From positions 3,776,001 to 3,840,000 of the forward strand of contig JAITYX010000033.1 in the NCBI GenBank assembly GCA_021018815.1: DNA of 64,000 nucleotides, written 5' to 3'. Under the pieces are notes generated by a model that was not told where the DNA came from, searched no databases, and saw only the letters and a program-made list of their open reading frames with translations. This document shows, piece after piece, positions 34,849 through 46,251 of this stretch. Source of the DNA: Talinum fruticosum. Taxonomy: Eukaryota > Streptophyta > Magnoliopsida > Caryophyllales > Talinaceae. Each line of letters begins with the position of its first letter. The first letter of the stretch is position 1. The position numbers were made by a program, and so were the translations under genes.

Positions 34849-34918
34849 GTGAGACCGCGGTGTGGTGTGCACCGAAGCTTGTCGAACCGGTGTAGACCAT
34901 GGAGTAGAAAGAAAAGAT
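34849..34918. other. Left edge of satellite array
   Basis: About 70 bp joining the gag fragment to the first array unit (gagaccgcggtgtgg on). Not identified. Confidence 0.5.
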
Positions 34919-36893
34919 GTGTCAGACTCTTTGGTGAGGCGCTCAAATCTTTTAGAGCTCCGATTCCGACGATTCTTAGTTGCCGTAGACTTCCCTATTC
35001 TACAGACCTAAAGGATGAGGTTTAGGACCATGTGAGAGCATACCACTTTTGGGAGGAAGGGACTTAAGCGCAAGACCCAAAGAGCCTAAGGATGCTTTTA
35101 TTTGGATGCACATAAAGAATGCAATGATGAAAAAGAAATAATGTATGACTTAGTTTGAGATGATAATCTAGCTAATGAATGACTAATCTTTAAAGAAAAC
35201 ATGCTTTTTATTCTAGCTAAATGATAATGCATTTCCTTGTGTTTGAAATGAATTTGCTTTGGCTAGATGCATAAAATGAACTCCCTTAATTTGAGATGGA
35301 TTGAATTTGGCTAATGCAAATGCAAAATGGACTTACTTAATATGAGAGGAATTTGATTTGGCTAATTCAAAAATGAACTCACCTAATATGAGATGAATTT
35401 GATTTGGCTAATGCAAATGCAAAATGGACTCACCTAATATGAGATGAATGGGACTTGGCTAATGCAAATCCAAAATGGACTTACCTAATATGAGATGAAT
35501 TTGATTTGGCTAATGCAAATGCACAATGGACATACCTAATATGAGATAAATTTGATTTGGCTAATTCAAATGCAAAATGTGTCGAACTCTTTGGTGAGGC
35601 GTTCTAATTTTATAGATCACGATTCTGACAATACTTAGTTGTTGTAGACTTCCCTATTATACAACCCAAAGGACAAGGTTTAGGACCATGTGAGAGAAGA
35701 TCACTTTTGGGAGGAAGGGACTTAACCGCAAGATCCAAAAAGACTAAGGATGCCTTTGTTTGCATGCACATAAAGAATGCAACGATGAGAAAGAAATGAT
35801 GTATGACTGAGTTTGAGATGATGACCTAGCTTATGAATGACTAATCATTAAAGAACACATGCTTTTTATTCTAGCTAAATGATAATGCATTTCCTTATAT
35901 TTGAAATGAACTTTCTTTGGCTAGATGCAAAAAATGAACTCCTTAATTTGAGATGGATTTGATTTGGCTAATGCAAATGCAAAATGGACTTACCTAATAT
36001 GAGGCGAATTTGATTTAGCTAATGCAAAAATGGACTCACCTAATATGAGATGAATTAGACTTGGCTAATACAAATGCAAACTAGACTCACCTAATATGAG
36101 ATGAATTTGATTTGGCTAATGCAAATGTAAAATGGACATACCTAATATCAAATAAATTTGATTTGGCTAATGCAAATGCATAATGTGCCACACTCTTTCG
36201 TGAGGCGTTCTAATCACTTAGAGCCCAGATTCCGATGATACTTAGTTGCCGTAGACTTCCCTATTCTACAACCCAAAGGATAAGGTTTAGGACCATGTGA
36301 GACAATACCACTTTTGGGAGGAAATGACTTAAGCGCAACACCCGATGAGACTAAGGATGCTTTTATTTGGATACACATAACGAATGCAATGATGAGAAAG
36401 AAATGATGTATGACTTATTTTGAGATGATGATCTAGCTAATGAATGATTAATCTTTAAAGAAAACATGCTTTTTATTCTAGCTAAATGGTAATGCATTTC
36501 CTTATATTTGAAATAAATTGCTTTGGCTACATGCAAAAATGAATTCCCTTAATTTGAGAGAGATTTGATTTGGCTAATGCAAATGCAAAACCGACTTATC
36601 TAATATGAGATGAATTTGATTTGGCTAATGCAAAAATGGACTCACCTAATATGAGATGAAATGGATTTGGCTAATGAAAATGCATAATGGACTCACCTAA
36701 TATGAGATGAATTCGACTTAGCTAATGCAAATGCAAAATAGACTCCCTAATATGAGATAAATTTGATTTAGCTAATGCAAATGTAAAATCAACTTACCTA
36801 ATATGAGATAAATTTGATTTGGCTAATGCAAATACAAAATGGACTCACCTAAGATGAGATGAATTTGATTTGGCTAATGCAAATGCAAAATGA
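34919..36893. repeat. Higher-order tandem repeat array (3 units)
   Basis: Three long units begin at 34919, 35579 and 36184 with gtgtc/gtgcc...actcttt...gtgaggcg. Each has a ~360-bp unique-looking part (tagttgccgtagacttccc, ggaccatgtgagag, cttttgggaggaa) followed by a run of ~51-bp monomers built on aatatgagatgaatttg and ggctaatgcaaatgcaaaa. I count about 6, 5 and 7 monomers. Units are about 660, 605 and 710 bp. No ORF. Confidence 0.88.
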
Positions 36894-37120
36894 GAATGTG
36901 AAAGAAGAAAAACAAAAAGAAAGGTGAAGAAAAAGTAATCGACCAAAGGTGAAGGGGACCTTCGGTAAGACCCTTTTGGACCGACAGAGCGGTGACTACT
37001 TAGACCCCTTAAAAAATTAGTATGACTCGGAAGTGCAGATAATGGACTAACCCTTGTAGGAAAAGGGTATTTTGGCTTTTGGCGAAATGCACATAATGGA
37101 CCGACTTTAGGAAATTTATT
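36894..37120. other. Spacer between array and SV-4 LTR
   Basis: About 230 bp. The first part is A-rich (aaagaagaaaaac). A later gcacataatggac echoes the array monomer. No gene. Confidence 0.5.
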
Positions 37121-38083
37121 AAAGTGTTTTATTTTTATACTTTGAGTACCACTTTGATTTGCTTTTGCGAGGTTGTTTAAACAAGTCTTTGAATCACAAA
37201 AGCAATCGGTTTCTAACCGTTAAACACCAACAGACAGAGATTAACCATTTATAGACATGGCTCGGACACCATGTTAGGGTTGTTTGTTTCCAAAACTGGA
37301 AAACTAAAACTTTGAGTCTAACAGCTTGTTTCCAACCTAGATTTCAATCACGACCAAATCATTGGACCATCTTTTTCAGCCAAGGACCACTACACAACAT
37401 TCACATCTTAACGGATCCTTTTCCGAGTGACTCGAGACTAGTCGTTATAACAGCTTAATGAAGCTCACTAGTCCAGAACAAGTCTCAACTGTCATTCCGC
37501 CTTAGTGCTTATAAATAGAAGCCACTTCACAAGACTTGAAGATTACTTAACACATTGCTTAACACTCTTTTAGTGAATTCTTACTCAATCTTCAACTTAT
37601 GACTCCTAATATGTAATCTCTTACTTTTTGAGTTGTAAAGAAAGTCTTGTAATCACTTCTACTCTTTACTTTCTTTCTAAGACCCTTGATTGAGATGTAA
37701 GGGCTAACTTAGCTCGGTTGCCCCTGATCTGTAAAGGTTATCTCGATCGGGAAGTACTAGATCACGTAAGGGAACTTTTGGGTCTATAAAAACCTTGTAA
37801 TGAAATTATGTAAGGGAGCAATTCTCGCTAGAGTCGAGTCATTTGTAATTGAGGATTTAATTAGTGGATTTGACTTGGTGCCTGGATTAGCACTGTCTGT
37901 GGTTTTCTGTCCCATGAGGGTTTTCGTGTATATTTGAGTGTTTAACTTTCTAAGTCCAATCTGGACTTAGAATGCATTTCTTATTCTATTCTCGTGAAAA
38001 AGAGTTTGATTTTTCTCAAAAATCTTCCATCACCCTATTCACCCCCTCTAGGGTGACTTAACCTCTCCAAGAGCAAACCTTCA
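37121..38083 (+). mobile_element. SV-4 5' LTR, U3 part missing
   Basis: Matches SV-1 5' LTR from the tattttatactttgag region to the end GCAAACCTTCA. TATA box at 37510-37517. The first ~600 bp are absent or replaced by unrelated DNA. Confidence 0.8.
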
Positions 38084-38085
38084 AT

Positions 38086-38098
38086 TGGTATTAGAGCC
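38086..38098 (+). promoter_or_regulatory. SV-4 primer-binding site
   Basis: tggtattagagcc, two bases after the LTR, close to the Met-tRNA-type consensus. Confidence 0.8.
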
Positions 38099-38142
38099 TA
38101 GCCTTTCAAAAGGATCTCGGAATTTAGAGGTCTAAAGATCAA

Positions 38143-39600
38143 ATGGCTCTCAACAATAAAGAGTTCAATGAAGAAAGATCATCCACCAGACCACCCTAGT
38201 TTAAGGGGACAAACTTTGCACACTAGAAGAAGATGATGGAATGCTTTCTACTAGATAATGATAAAGAGGTATGGAACATCATCCAAAATGGGAACTTCAT
38301 TCCAATCAAGATGGAAGGTGTCAAATTTGTGCCTAAAGAAAAGGCAAAGTACAGTTCTAAAGAGAGTGAGAAGTTGAGAAAGAACATCAAAGCTATGACA
38401 CACTTATGTGTGCTACTAGCTCAAAAGAGTACAATAGAGTTTCAGCTCGTGACACAACCAAAAATGTGTGGGATACACTTGTGAACAACTATGAAGGAAC
38501 CATTCAAGTGAAGCAGGCGAAGATAAGTCAATATCTTCACAAGTATGAGTGGTTCATAATGGAGCCGGATGAGAACATCTCTCGGATGTATGCTCTGTTC
38601 ACCGAGATTACCAACAATCTCAAGTCTCTAGGTAGAAAGATCTCTCATGAGGAAATGGTCAGAAAAATTTTGAGAAGTCTGCGTCCTAAGGTGGCAGCCA
38701 TTGAAGAGGCTCGGAATCTCTCTCAACTAAAGCCTAACGAGATCATTGGAAAGCTACTTACTCATAAGCTGCATCCGGAAGAAGAGGACGCCAAGGTCGG
38801 CACCAAAAAGAACATTGCACTCGAAGGCCTCGGAAAGTAGTAGACAATGTCTTAGCTCCTCACACTCGGAAGAGAATCCCATGGCACTCATTGCCAGAGG
38901 CTTCAAAAAGATGATGAAGTATAAAAATGGAAAAAGAGGCCAAAGGAAGAGTTCTACAAGAAAGACAAGAAGGATAAGAAAGGTAAATACTCGTCTCCTT
39001 CTAAGTTATCTTTAACTAAGAACTCTGGGTGCTTTGAGTGTGACAACAAGGATCACATTGTCAAGGACTCGTCCAAAGACGAAGAAGGACAGAAAGAAGA
39101 ATAAGGCAATGATGGCTACTCGGAGTGATGATGAATCCTCCGAAGATGATGATTCAGATGATTCAAAGTGTCTAATGGCATTGGCAGACTTAGATGTTGG
39201 ATCCGAGTCGACAAGTGACAACTCGGATACTAAGGAAGCAAGTCCTTAGGAGGTAATTGAATACTTCCTTAAGTTTCCCAAAGTTGATGTTGTTAGATAT
39301 ATATCTTTGCTTTGGAAGAAAAGTCCAATTTTGACTCTTCCGATTTTAAAGAACAACTTGAGTCTCTTATCGATGAGAGTAATGTTTTGAAAAATTAGTT
39401 AGAAAACTTAAGACAAAATCTGAAGGTACTTAAGACCAAGTACTCAAGACAATGAGACTAAGTCCGAATTACTCATAACAGAGAATGAGGAACTAAAAAG
39501 AAAGCTCAATGAGTCCGAAGAGCTACTTTTAAAACTCACTCAAGGTCGGAGAAACCTTGATCTTTTACTTGGCTCTCAATGTGTCTCATTTAGCAAAGAA
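38143..39600 (+). pseudogene. SV-4 gag (broken)
   Basis: Start ATG at 38143 in aaatggctct. The best open part is 38406-38840 (144 aa, MCATSSKEYNRVSARDTTKN, KISQYLHKYEWFIMEPDENI, RPKVAAIEEARNLSQLKPNE). The knuckle region near 39020-39070 has Cys-Phe-Glu-Cys, and KAMMATRSDDESSEDDDSDD follows. Frameshifts at about 38400, 38850 and 38930. Confidence 0.83.
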
Positions 39601-39927
39601 GATCTTAGTTACAATGCTAAAGAGGAATCTAATTCTTACTCGGATCTTTTTAAAATTGATTCCGAACCGTAAAGTTCACGAAGGCTAAGCAGGGTCCATT
39701 CAATCGAATGAAAAAGGACTATGCACAGACCAGTTTATAGGAAAAATCCATCTCTACCTGTTTACAAAAGAAAATGTTTTCAAAGAAAAGAGACACAAAC
39801 TTAGTTTTCTAGAAGAAAGACACATAATCGGACCAAACCCAAAATTATTCAAATCTAGGTTCCCAAAAGTGCTCCTCCTCGGAGAAAGACCACAAGTAAA
39901 AGTAGTTACTCGGGTTTATAAGAGGAA

Positions 39928-40240
39928 GTGAGAAGGGTTAGTTTGTTTACGCTTACGAGTGACTCGAAACGGAAGGGTCACTGGTACTTAGATAGTGGTC
40001 GCTCACGCCATATGTCCGGAGATTCAAAACTCTTCTCCGAGGTAGAAGATCCGGAGGAAGGAAAAGTCACATTTAGAGACGACAACAAAGGCAAGATAGT
40101 TGGGATTGGCAAGATTTGACAACGAAACAACTCGATCAGCCTAGTCTATCTTGTTAAAGGGCTTAAGTACAATCTCTCGGCTATGTGACAAAGGTCAAGA
40201 GGTAAGGTTCACTCGGACCAACTGCTACATTTCGATGCAA
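39928..40240 (+). pseudogene. SV-4 aspartic protease (broken)
   Basis: HWYLDSGRSRHMSGDSKLFS has an intact Asp-Ser-Gly, unlike SV-1 and SV-2. It is followed by GKVTFRDDNKGKIVGIGKI and a stop at about 40119. The next landmarks continue in another frame. Confidence 0.8.
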
Positions 40241-40319
40241 TCACCAAAGAGACAAAGCTCTCGGGTCTAAGGTTAGGTAACACTTATACTATTCCACTTT
40301 CATATTCTAGTTAGAATTT

Positions 40320-41060
40320 ATCATGCTTAAAAGCATCCTTGAATGATGATTCATGGACATGGCATCGTAAACTAGGTCATATTAGCATGTATACCATCAA
40401 GAAAATGGTATCTCATGGATTTGTTAGGGGTTTACCTAACCGTGTAGTTAAGAAAGATAAAATCTGTGTTGCATGCACAAATGGAAAGCAAGTCGGATCA
40501 TCATTCAAACCACTCAAAATTGTGTCTACATCCAAAGTGCTTAAGTTAGTTCATATGAATTTTTATGGTGAAAATCCTGTGAAAAGCATAGGAGGTAAAT
40601 CATATGTGCTTGTTATTGTTGATGACAATTCATGATTTACCTAGGTGTGTTTTCCGAGGAAAAAGAATGAAGCCTTCAAAGAGTTCACTACGATCTGCAG
40701 GAAAATTCAAGTGGAGTAGTGGAGAGAAAGAATTTGTAGATTTCTGTGACAAGAATGGCATCTCCAACAACTTCTCTCGCACCAAGAATTCCTCAACACA
40801 GTGGAGTAGTAGAGAGAAAGAAGATAACTATTGATGAAACAGAAAGGACCATGATGATTGAAACCGATCTTCCTTACTATTTCTAGGCTGAGGTAATCAA
40901 CACAACAAATTATAAACTCAACGGATGACTCATCGGACCCATTCTGAAGAAGACACCCTATGAGCTATACAAAGGAAAGAAACCCAACATCTCCTACTTT
41001 ATAGGCATTCGAATGTAAATGCTTTATACATAACAATGGTGAGAATCATCTTACCGAGTT
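40320..41060 (+). pseudogene. SV-4 integrase (broken)
   Basis: DSWTWHRKLGHISMYTIKKM and KICVACTNGKQVGSSFKP give the zinc region. LVHMNFYGENP has Asn where the first catalytic Asp is expected (VHMDLCG in SV-1). YVLVIVDDNS then ends in a stop. A second part is broken, and YELYKGKKPNISYF is seen near 40965-41000. Confidence 0.8.
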
Positions 41061-41629
41061 TAATGCTAGATCGGATGAAGGTATATTTCGAGGTTACTCA
41101 TCTTATAGTAAAGCTTATCGTGTTTTTAACAAAAGGACTAACAAAGTGGAAGAAAGCATCCATGTTGTCTTTGATGAGATTGATCTTGTCAAGATAAGTG
41201 AATCCACGTTTTCAGATCTCAAGCTTAAGAGAGATGAAGATGACATTGTTGAAGCTAAGCTCAAAAGAGTTAAAATAGAACATCTAAGATAACTCGGAAT
41301 AAGGTAACCTAGAATGAGCAAACTCGGAATGTTGTGACTTAGAATGAACAAAATCAAGAGCCGAGTCAAAATGTTGAAGACCAAGCCAATGCAGGGACTC
41401 AACAAGAACAATCAACTAAATATCAGCCTATTTAACCAACAAACTTGGTAAATCGGAGGACAGGTAAAGCTTTCAAATATGCATCTAGTCACCCACCCGA
41501 GAACATACATTCCGAATCAACAATGGGGTTAGAACTCGATCTTCTTTGCAAAATCTGTCTGCATTTTCTATATTCATATCATTAATAGAACCTAAAAATG
41601 CACTAGAAGTCTTAACCGAACTTGAATGG
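41061..41629 (+). other. SV-4 integrase-RT linker
   Basis: Lys/Glu-rich connecting region containing VEESIHVVFDEIDLVKISES-like coding in changing frames. The 98 aa ORF on the other strand (41115-41411) is a shadow. Confidence 0.5.
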
Positions 41630-42440
41630 GTCGAGGCCATGCAAGAAGTGCTAAATCAATTTGAAAGAAACCAAGTATGGACTCGACCAAACGACCTTCC
41701 GACCACCCAGTAATAAGAACCACATGGGTTTTCAAGAACAAACTAGATAAGGAAGGGTTGGTAGTTAAAAATAAGGCTAGACTAGTTGCTCAGGGGTATA
41801 ACCAAGAAGAGGGAATAGATTGTGGAGAAATCTTTGCACCTGTTACTAAGATTGAGGCAATCAAAATTCTCCTAGCATTAACATGTAGCATAAACATTAA
41901 GCTTTATCAAATGGATGTGAAATGTGCATTTCTCAATGGTTATATTCAATAAGAGGTTTATGTTGAGCAACCCCTAGATTTGAAAACTCATAATTTCCAA
42001 ATCATGTTTTCAAATTGCAAAAGTCTTTATATGGTCTTAAACAAGCTCCCGGAGCTTGGTATGAATGACTAAGCAGCTTCATGCTTGAAAATGATTTCAA
42101 AAGAGGTCAGATTGACAAAAATCTTTTTACAAAAATCAAGGGGAATAATTTTCTTATCATTCAAATAAATGTTGATGATATTATCTTTGGAGCTACTAAT
42201 GAAACTCTATGTCAAGAGTTTTCCGAGTTGATGAGACAGGAGTTCCAAATGAGCATGATAGGAGAATTTAATTTCTTTCTTGGTCCGCAAATCAAACAAG
42301 AAAAAGTTGGCATCTATGTCTATCAATCTATGTACACCAAGGAGTTATTGAAGAAATACAATCTACAAGATGTGAAGCATGGAGCAACACCTATGAGTAG
42401 CAGTTTGAAGTCTGGACTTAGACGAGAAAGGTAAACTCGT
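41630..42440 (+). pseudogene. SV-4 reverse transcriptase (broken)
   Basis: 41677-41952: VFKNKLDKEGLVVKNKARLV, QGYNQEEGIDCGEIFAPVTK, MDVKCAFLNGYIQ then a stop. 42081-42434: MLENDFKRGQIDKNLFTKIK, then QINVDDIIFGATNE, in which the usual Tyr of YVDD is Asn, and MIGEFNFFLGPQIKQEKVGI. Two frame breaks. The altered catalytic motif would probably reduce or abolish activity even if the frame were open. Confidence 0.85.
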
Positions 42441-42720
42441 AGATTAGAAATTCTTTAGAGGTATGATTGAATCTCTACTTTATCTCACATTTAGTAAGCT
42501 ATATATCGTGTTTAGTGTCTGCCTTTGGACAAGATTTCAAGCTAATCCTAAGGAACCACATCTCACTACGATGAAGAAAATCTTTAGATATCATGCAGGG
42601 ACTCGTAATCTTGGTATATGGTTTTCAAAGAACTTAGGACTCGATTCTCACTAGATATTCGGATGCCGACTATGCGGGATACAAGGTTGATAGAAAGAGC
42701 ACATAAGGAGCATGCCACTT
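42441..42720 (+). pseudogene. SV-4 RNase H, truncated
   Basis: MIESLLYLTFSKLYIVFSV, RFQANPKEPHLTTMKKIFRY and HAGTRNLGIWFSKN match the start of copia RNase H. The remainder is cut at catgccactt/tgtaacaccc where L-family DNA begins. Confidence 0.82.
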
Positions 42721-42971
42721 TGTAACACCCGAAAACACCCCTAGGAGTATTACATCATTAGAGTTCCTTAAAGGAACTCCCAAGGCTCTTTCTGGTGTTA
42801 GTTTTGTCTGTATAAACCTAACTTCAAGGTAAGGAAGGCAATTTCCCATGAAGGTTAGAAGGTTTCTAAAAATTTCGGCAGAGTTCCATTTGAAATATGG
42901 TCCAACCCTTCAGCTCAAAGCCTTAAAAACTTCCATAAAAATCATAATAAAACTCAACGAGTCACACGCTC
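42721..42971 (-). mobile_element. L-3: inverted end of an L-family LTR
   Basis: tgtaacacccgaaaacacc at 42721 is the inverse of the LTR end, and the 251 bp match the last part of the L-2 and L-4 LTRs read in reverse (actgcc/actccg...ctaggggtgttttcgg). It is cut at 42971 exactly where a plus-strand L LTR begins, so the two LTR pieces stand back to back. Confidence 0.8.
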
Positions 42972-45900
42972 CGTAAGACCCGTCATTTTGGGTTAGGTAG
43001 TAATATGAGTTAAATTAATTATATAGCTTTAATTGAATAAGAGTAAGTCAAATGACCAAGTTATATGCATGATTAGATATTTGTAGATTTATTTGAGCGA
43101 ATTATTATTAGTTCCCATAACTATTATTTGTGAAGCGTATTAATTTTTCCTCCGAATTTTCTCGCCCGGACTAGCTAAATTAAAACCCGAGACCCCCGAT
43201 GCCACGTATGTAGGTTTAATTATTGTGAGAATTAACAAAAGAAAAGAAAAGGGAAATAAGGAGGATTGAGGGGATTGCTATGGACATAATTAGTGTGAAA
43301 TTAGGGGTGTACTCGGCATACCCAAGGGAAGCCACGAAAAAAAAAAAAAGGAAAATTAAAGGGAAAAGAGAGGAAGCGAGGCTCGGTTGAAGAAGGAGAA
43401 GGGGAGCCCAAGCAAAGGGAAAGAAGAGGGAGTAGAAACAGAGCAAGGGGAAGGAGAGAGGGAATCAGAGCGAGAGAGAACAAAGTGAGAGAGGGAGAGA
43501 GCGCGAGAGCTAGGAGGCCGGTGGCCTTGGCCGTGGCAGCTCGAACGGCAAGAACGTCGCGGCCAGTAAACATTGAGAAGGAGGGCGAGAGAAAGAGAGA
43601 GGAAGGGATTGCGAGGCTGAAACTAGGGACTCGAGAGAATGAGAGAGAGAGAGAGAGACCGCGCGTGAGCCGGAGAAGTAGCCGGAGGTCGGTGCGTGAG
43701 CTGGAGAAGCGACTGGAGGTCGGCACCCGAATGGCGAATGAAAGAAGGACGACCGACGAATGTGGGGGAAAACAGCAAGGGGCATGAAGGGGAGTTGAAA
43801 TCGAGACCCAAGGAGAGGAAGCAAACACGAGGGCCGAGAGAGGCAGCCAAGTGAGCATGGAAACCGCGACCGGCGACGGCGTCGAGCACGGAGGAAGGCA
43901 GCAGAAACCGGGGTGGCAGACGAGGAAGAGAAATAAAAGAAGGAAACCTACCTAGGCCAATCCGAACTCAGTAAACCATCGATACCTTATTCGAGGTAGG
44001 TAGTCCTATACTCTAAACTATTAGTTATTTCGAACCCTAAATGGATTTATTGTGATTACTGAAAATTGTCTGTAGATATTGAAAATGTGTGCTATTAAAC
44101 AAGTTTAGTAGTTGCTAAAAGTTGAATAAGGAGTCTTGAAGGGATTTGGCAGTTGTTTAGGCCTAAATTAGAAGCCGGGAATCTGGACAAAGTTAGATTG
44201 CTTGGGTATAGTGAGCAAGTGTCAAGAATTTAGTCGGTTGGGGAGGAGCATGTGGTGGTTTGGACATAAATTATGAAATTAATATTTCGGATTGAGCCTT
44301 AGAAATTTATTGAATTTACGGCATTAAGAGATGATCTCTAATATCGAGAAATAATGAGTGAAGTATAAAGACGAGTTTGAATTTATGTTGATGGATGCAC
44401 AATTGAGACATGGGGGTGAGAAATAGGTGATTTTCCAGTTAATTGAGTTAGAAGTATATTTACATCCTCGAGGTTGAACTAAACGTGAAGGTAAGCGAAG
44501 CTAATAGAAATTGAGTGATGAAAAGTGATTCAGAATTATATAACTAAAGATGGAAGAACAAGAGTTGATTAATAAGATAGACACTTACAATATGGGACTT
44601 TGAGGTAAGAAAATGACGAGTCTGGGAATTGTAAGGTTGAGTTGAGTTTGGAATGTATCTAAGTCTTTGAGATGAAATTAAGTCGAAAAATGAGCCTAGC
44701 AAAAAGGAACCTAAGTGATAAAGTGAGATTAGGAGTTATATGGTTGAGTATGACCAAAGGAAGTTCATTTGTAAAGTTGAGACCTAGAATGAGGAATTGA
44801 AGTCAAGACAGATAATTGTGAAAAGTTGACACGTTGAATTAGGTGGTACCTACTTGTGGTTATTGTTATTCAGAAAAGGGAATTTATTTTACTAAATTGG
44901 TGAATTTAGAAAGGTACAATCGGAGAGGAGCTAAGAATGACTATCTATGTTGAATTGTGACTATCCGTGATAAATTGTGGCTATCTCGTGCAAGTGATTG
45001 TGTTAAATAATGTTCAAAAGTGATTCTGAAAGGAGTTTTGTATTTTACGCGAATGATCCCTGAATGCAACTTCTTGTTAATTGCCTTTCAAGCATGAGTG
45101 TGTATTAAAGAAGCAAAACTTATTTGAGAAAGTGAATCGGATATGAGAAATTGGATTTGGAGGGATGGCACGTGGTGTCATGCCTTCCATTGTGTTAAAT
45201 GAATTTGAGAAAGCTATTCAGAGCAAGTGTGATGAATGATTATGTGCAAAGTTTTTGAATCGATCGCCTATGGATTGTTAAGCATACCAAAGGGTTCAAA
45301 CTGGGGTCCTCATTCGGGAGGATGCCTCGCTAGAAACTTAAAGGGAGGGGTTCTAATAGGGGTCCTGCGGTGGCAGGATGCCCGATCCGAGACTTCATAA
45401 AAGATAGGTCAAGGGAGCCTTTGTTCGAGGTCGGGCCCCCGGAGGAACTAAAGAAGTGCTAGTTCGAGTTCGTTTAAAGCCCACAAAGTTGATTCAAATT
45501 GAAAAAGAATTGTGATGAGTGTGAAACCGCATTTCAAATGATTAAAGTGTTGTGATTCATATGTGACAATAAATTTGAAAGGATTTCACCGAAAAGTATA
45601 TAGATTTGTATTATGTTACTATGCTTTCGCCGATTTCATTATTATGAGTAATGTGTGTAAAGAATTTCCATTTTAAGAGTGTGAGACTTCCCGTGAGCCC
45701 GTGATTTATTGCTCAACCCCACAAATTCCCCCTTTTCCCTCCCATTGTTGCAGGTACTCTAAGGAGGTGTGTGTAATACTTAGCATAGTATGGATTCCTC
45801 GCTAACTAATGTTTGTTGATTACTAAGTGACTCAAGTGGTCTGCTGTGCATTTCTTATATCCCTAAGTGTTGTACTTTGTAATTTAGTTCATATAGTTTG

Positions 45901-46236
45901 TACCCGTTGTACCATGAACCATTTAGATTATTTTAAGTTTATCGCATGATTGGTTGGACTCCGACGTATGGCCGTTGAGTTGTATACTCCGAGCGTGTGG
46001 CTCGTCGAGTTATGATTTTTATGCACGGTTTCAAGGCCTTAAGCTTAAGGGATAGTCCATCATACAAACAGAACTCTGCCGAAAATTTTAAGGAAATTTC
46101 AAATTCTTTTAGAAAACCACCTTTATTACCTCTAAGTTGGAATTAGAGAGCCGAACCGACACCGATAGAACCCGGGGAGTTCCCATAAGGAACTCCGGTG
46201 ATGTAATACTCCTAGGGGCTGTTTTGGGGTGTTACA
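42972..46236 (+). mobile_element. L-4 5' LTR (3265 bp)
   Basis: Starts cgtaagacccgtcatttt (expected TGTAAGACCC, first base changed) and ends tttggggtgttaca. Contains a purine-rich block (43300-43960), the box gtaggtagtcctatactc (43995-44012), paired hairpin modules (45307-45322 and 45363-45378) and a conserved GAGCCCG/cccccac-like end region (45690-45740). Confidence 0.85.
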
Positions 46237-46239
46237 AAT

Positions 46240-46251
46240 TGGTATTAGAGC
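46240..46251 (+). promoter_or_regulatory. L-4 primer-binding site
   Basis: tggtattagagc, three bases after the LTR end (ttaca). Confidence 0.75.

Larger units (their letters stand above)
37121..42720 (+). mobile_element. SV-4: Sirevirus-type element, plus strand, truncated
   Basis: Partial 5' LTR (37121-38083), PBS, gag, protease, integrase, RT and the start of RNase H, then a cut at 42720 by an inverted L-LTR end. Sequence differs from SV-1 and SV-2 throughout (older or separate insertion). No 3' LTR is visible. Confidence 0.83.

Noticed and set aside
34919..36893. CRISPR-like regular repeats
   Set aside because: Repeats are adjacent monomers without unique spacers, in a plant context.
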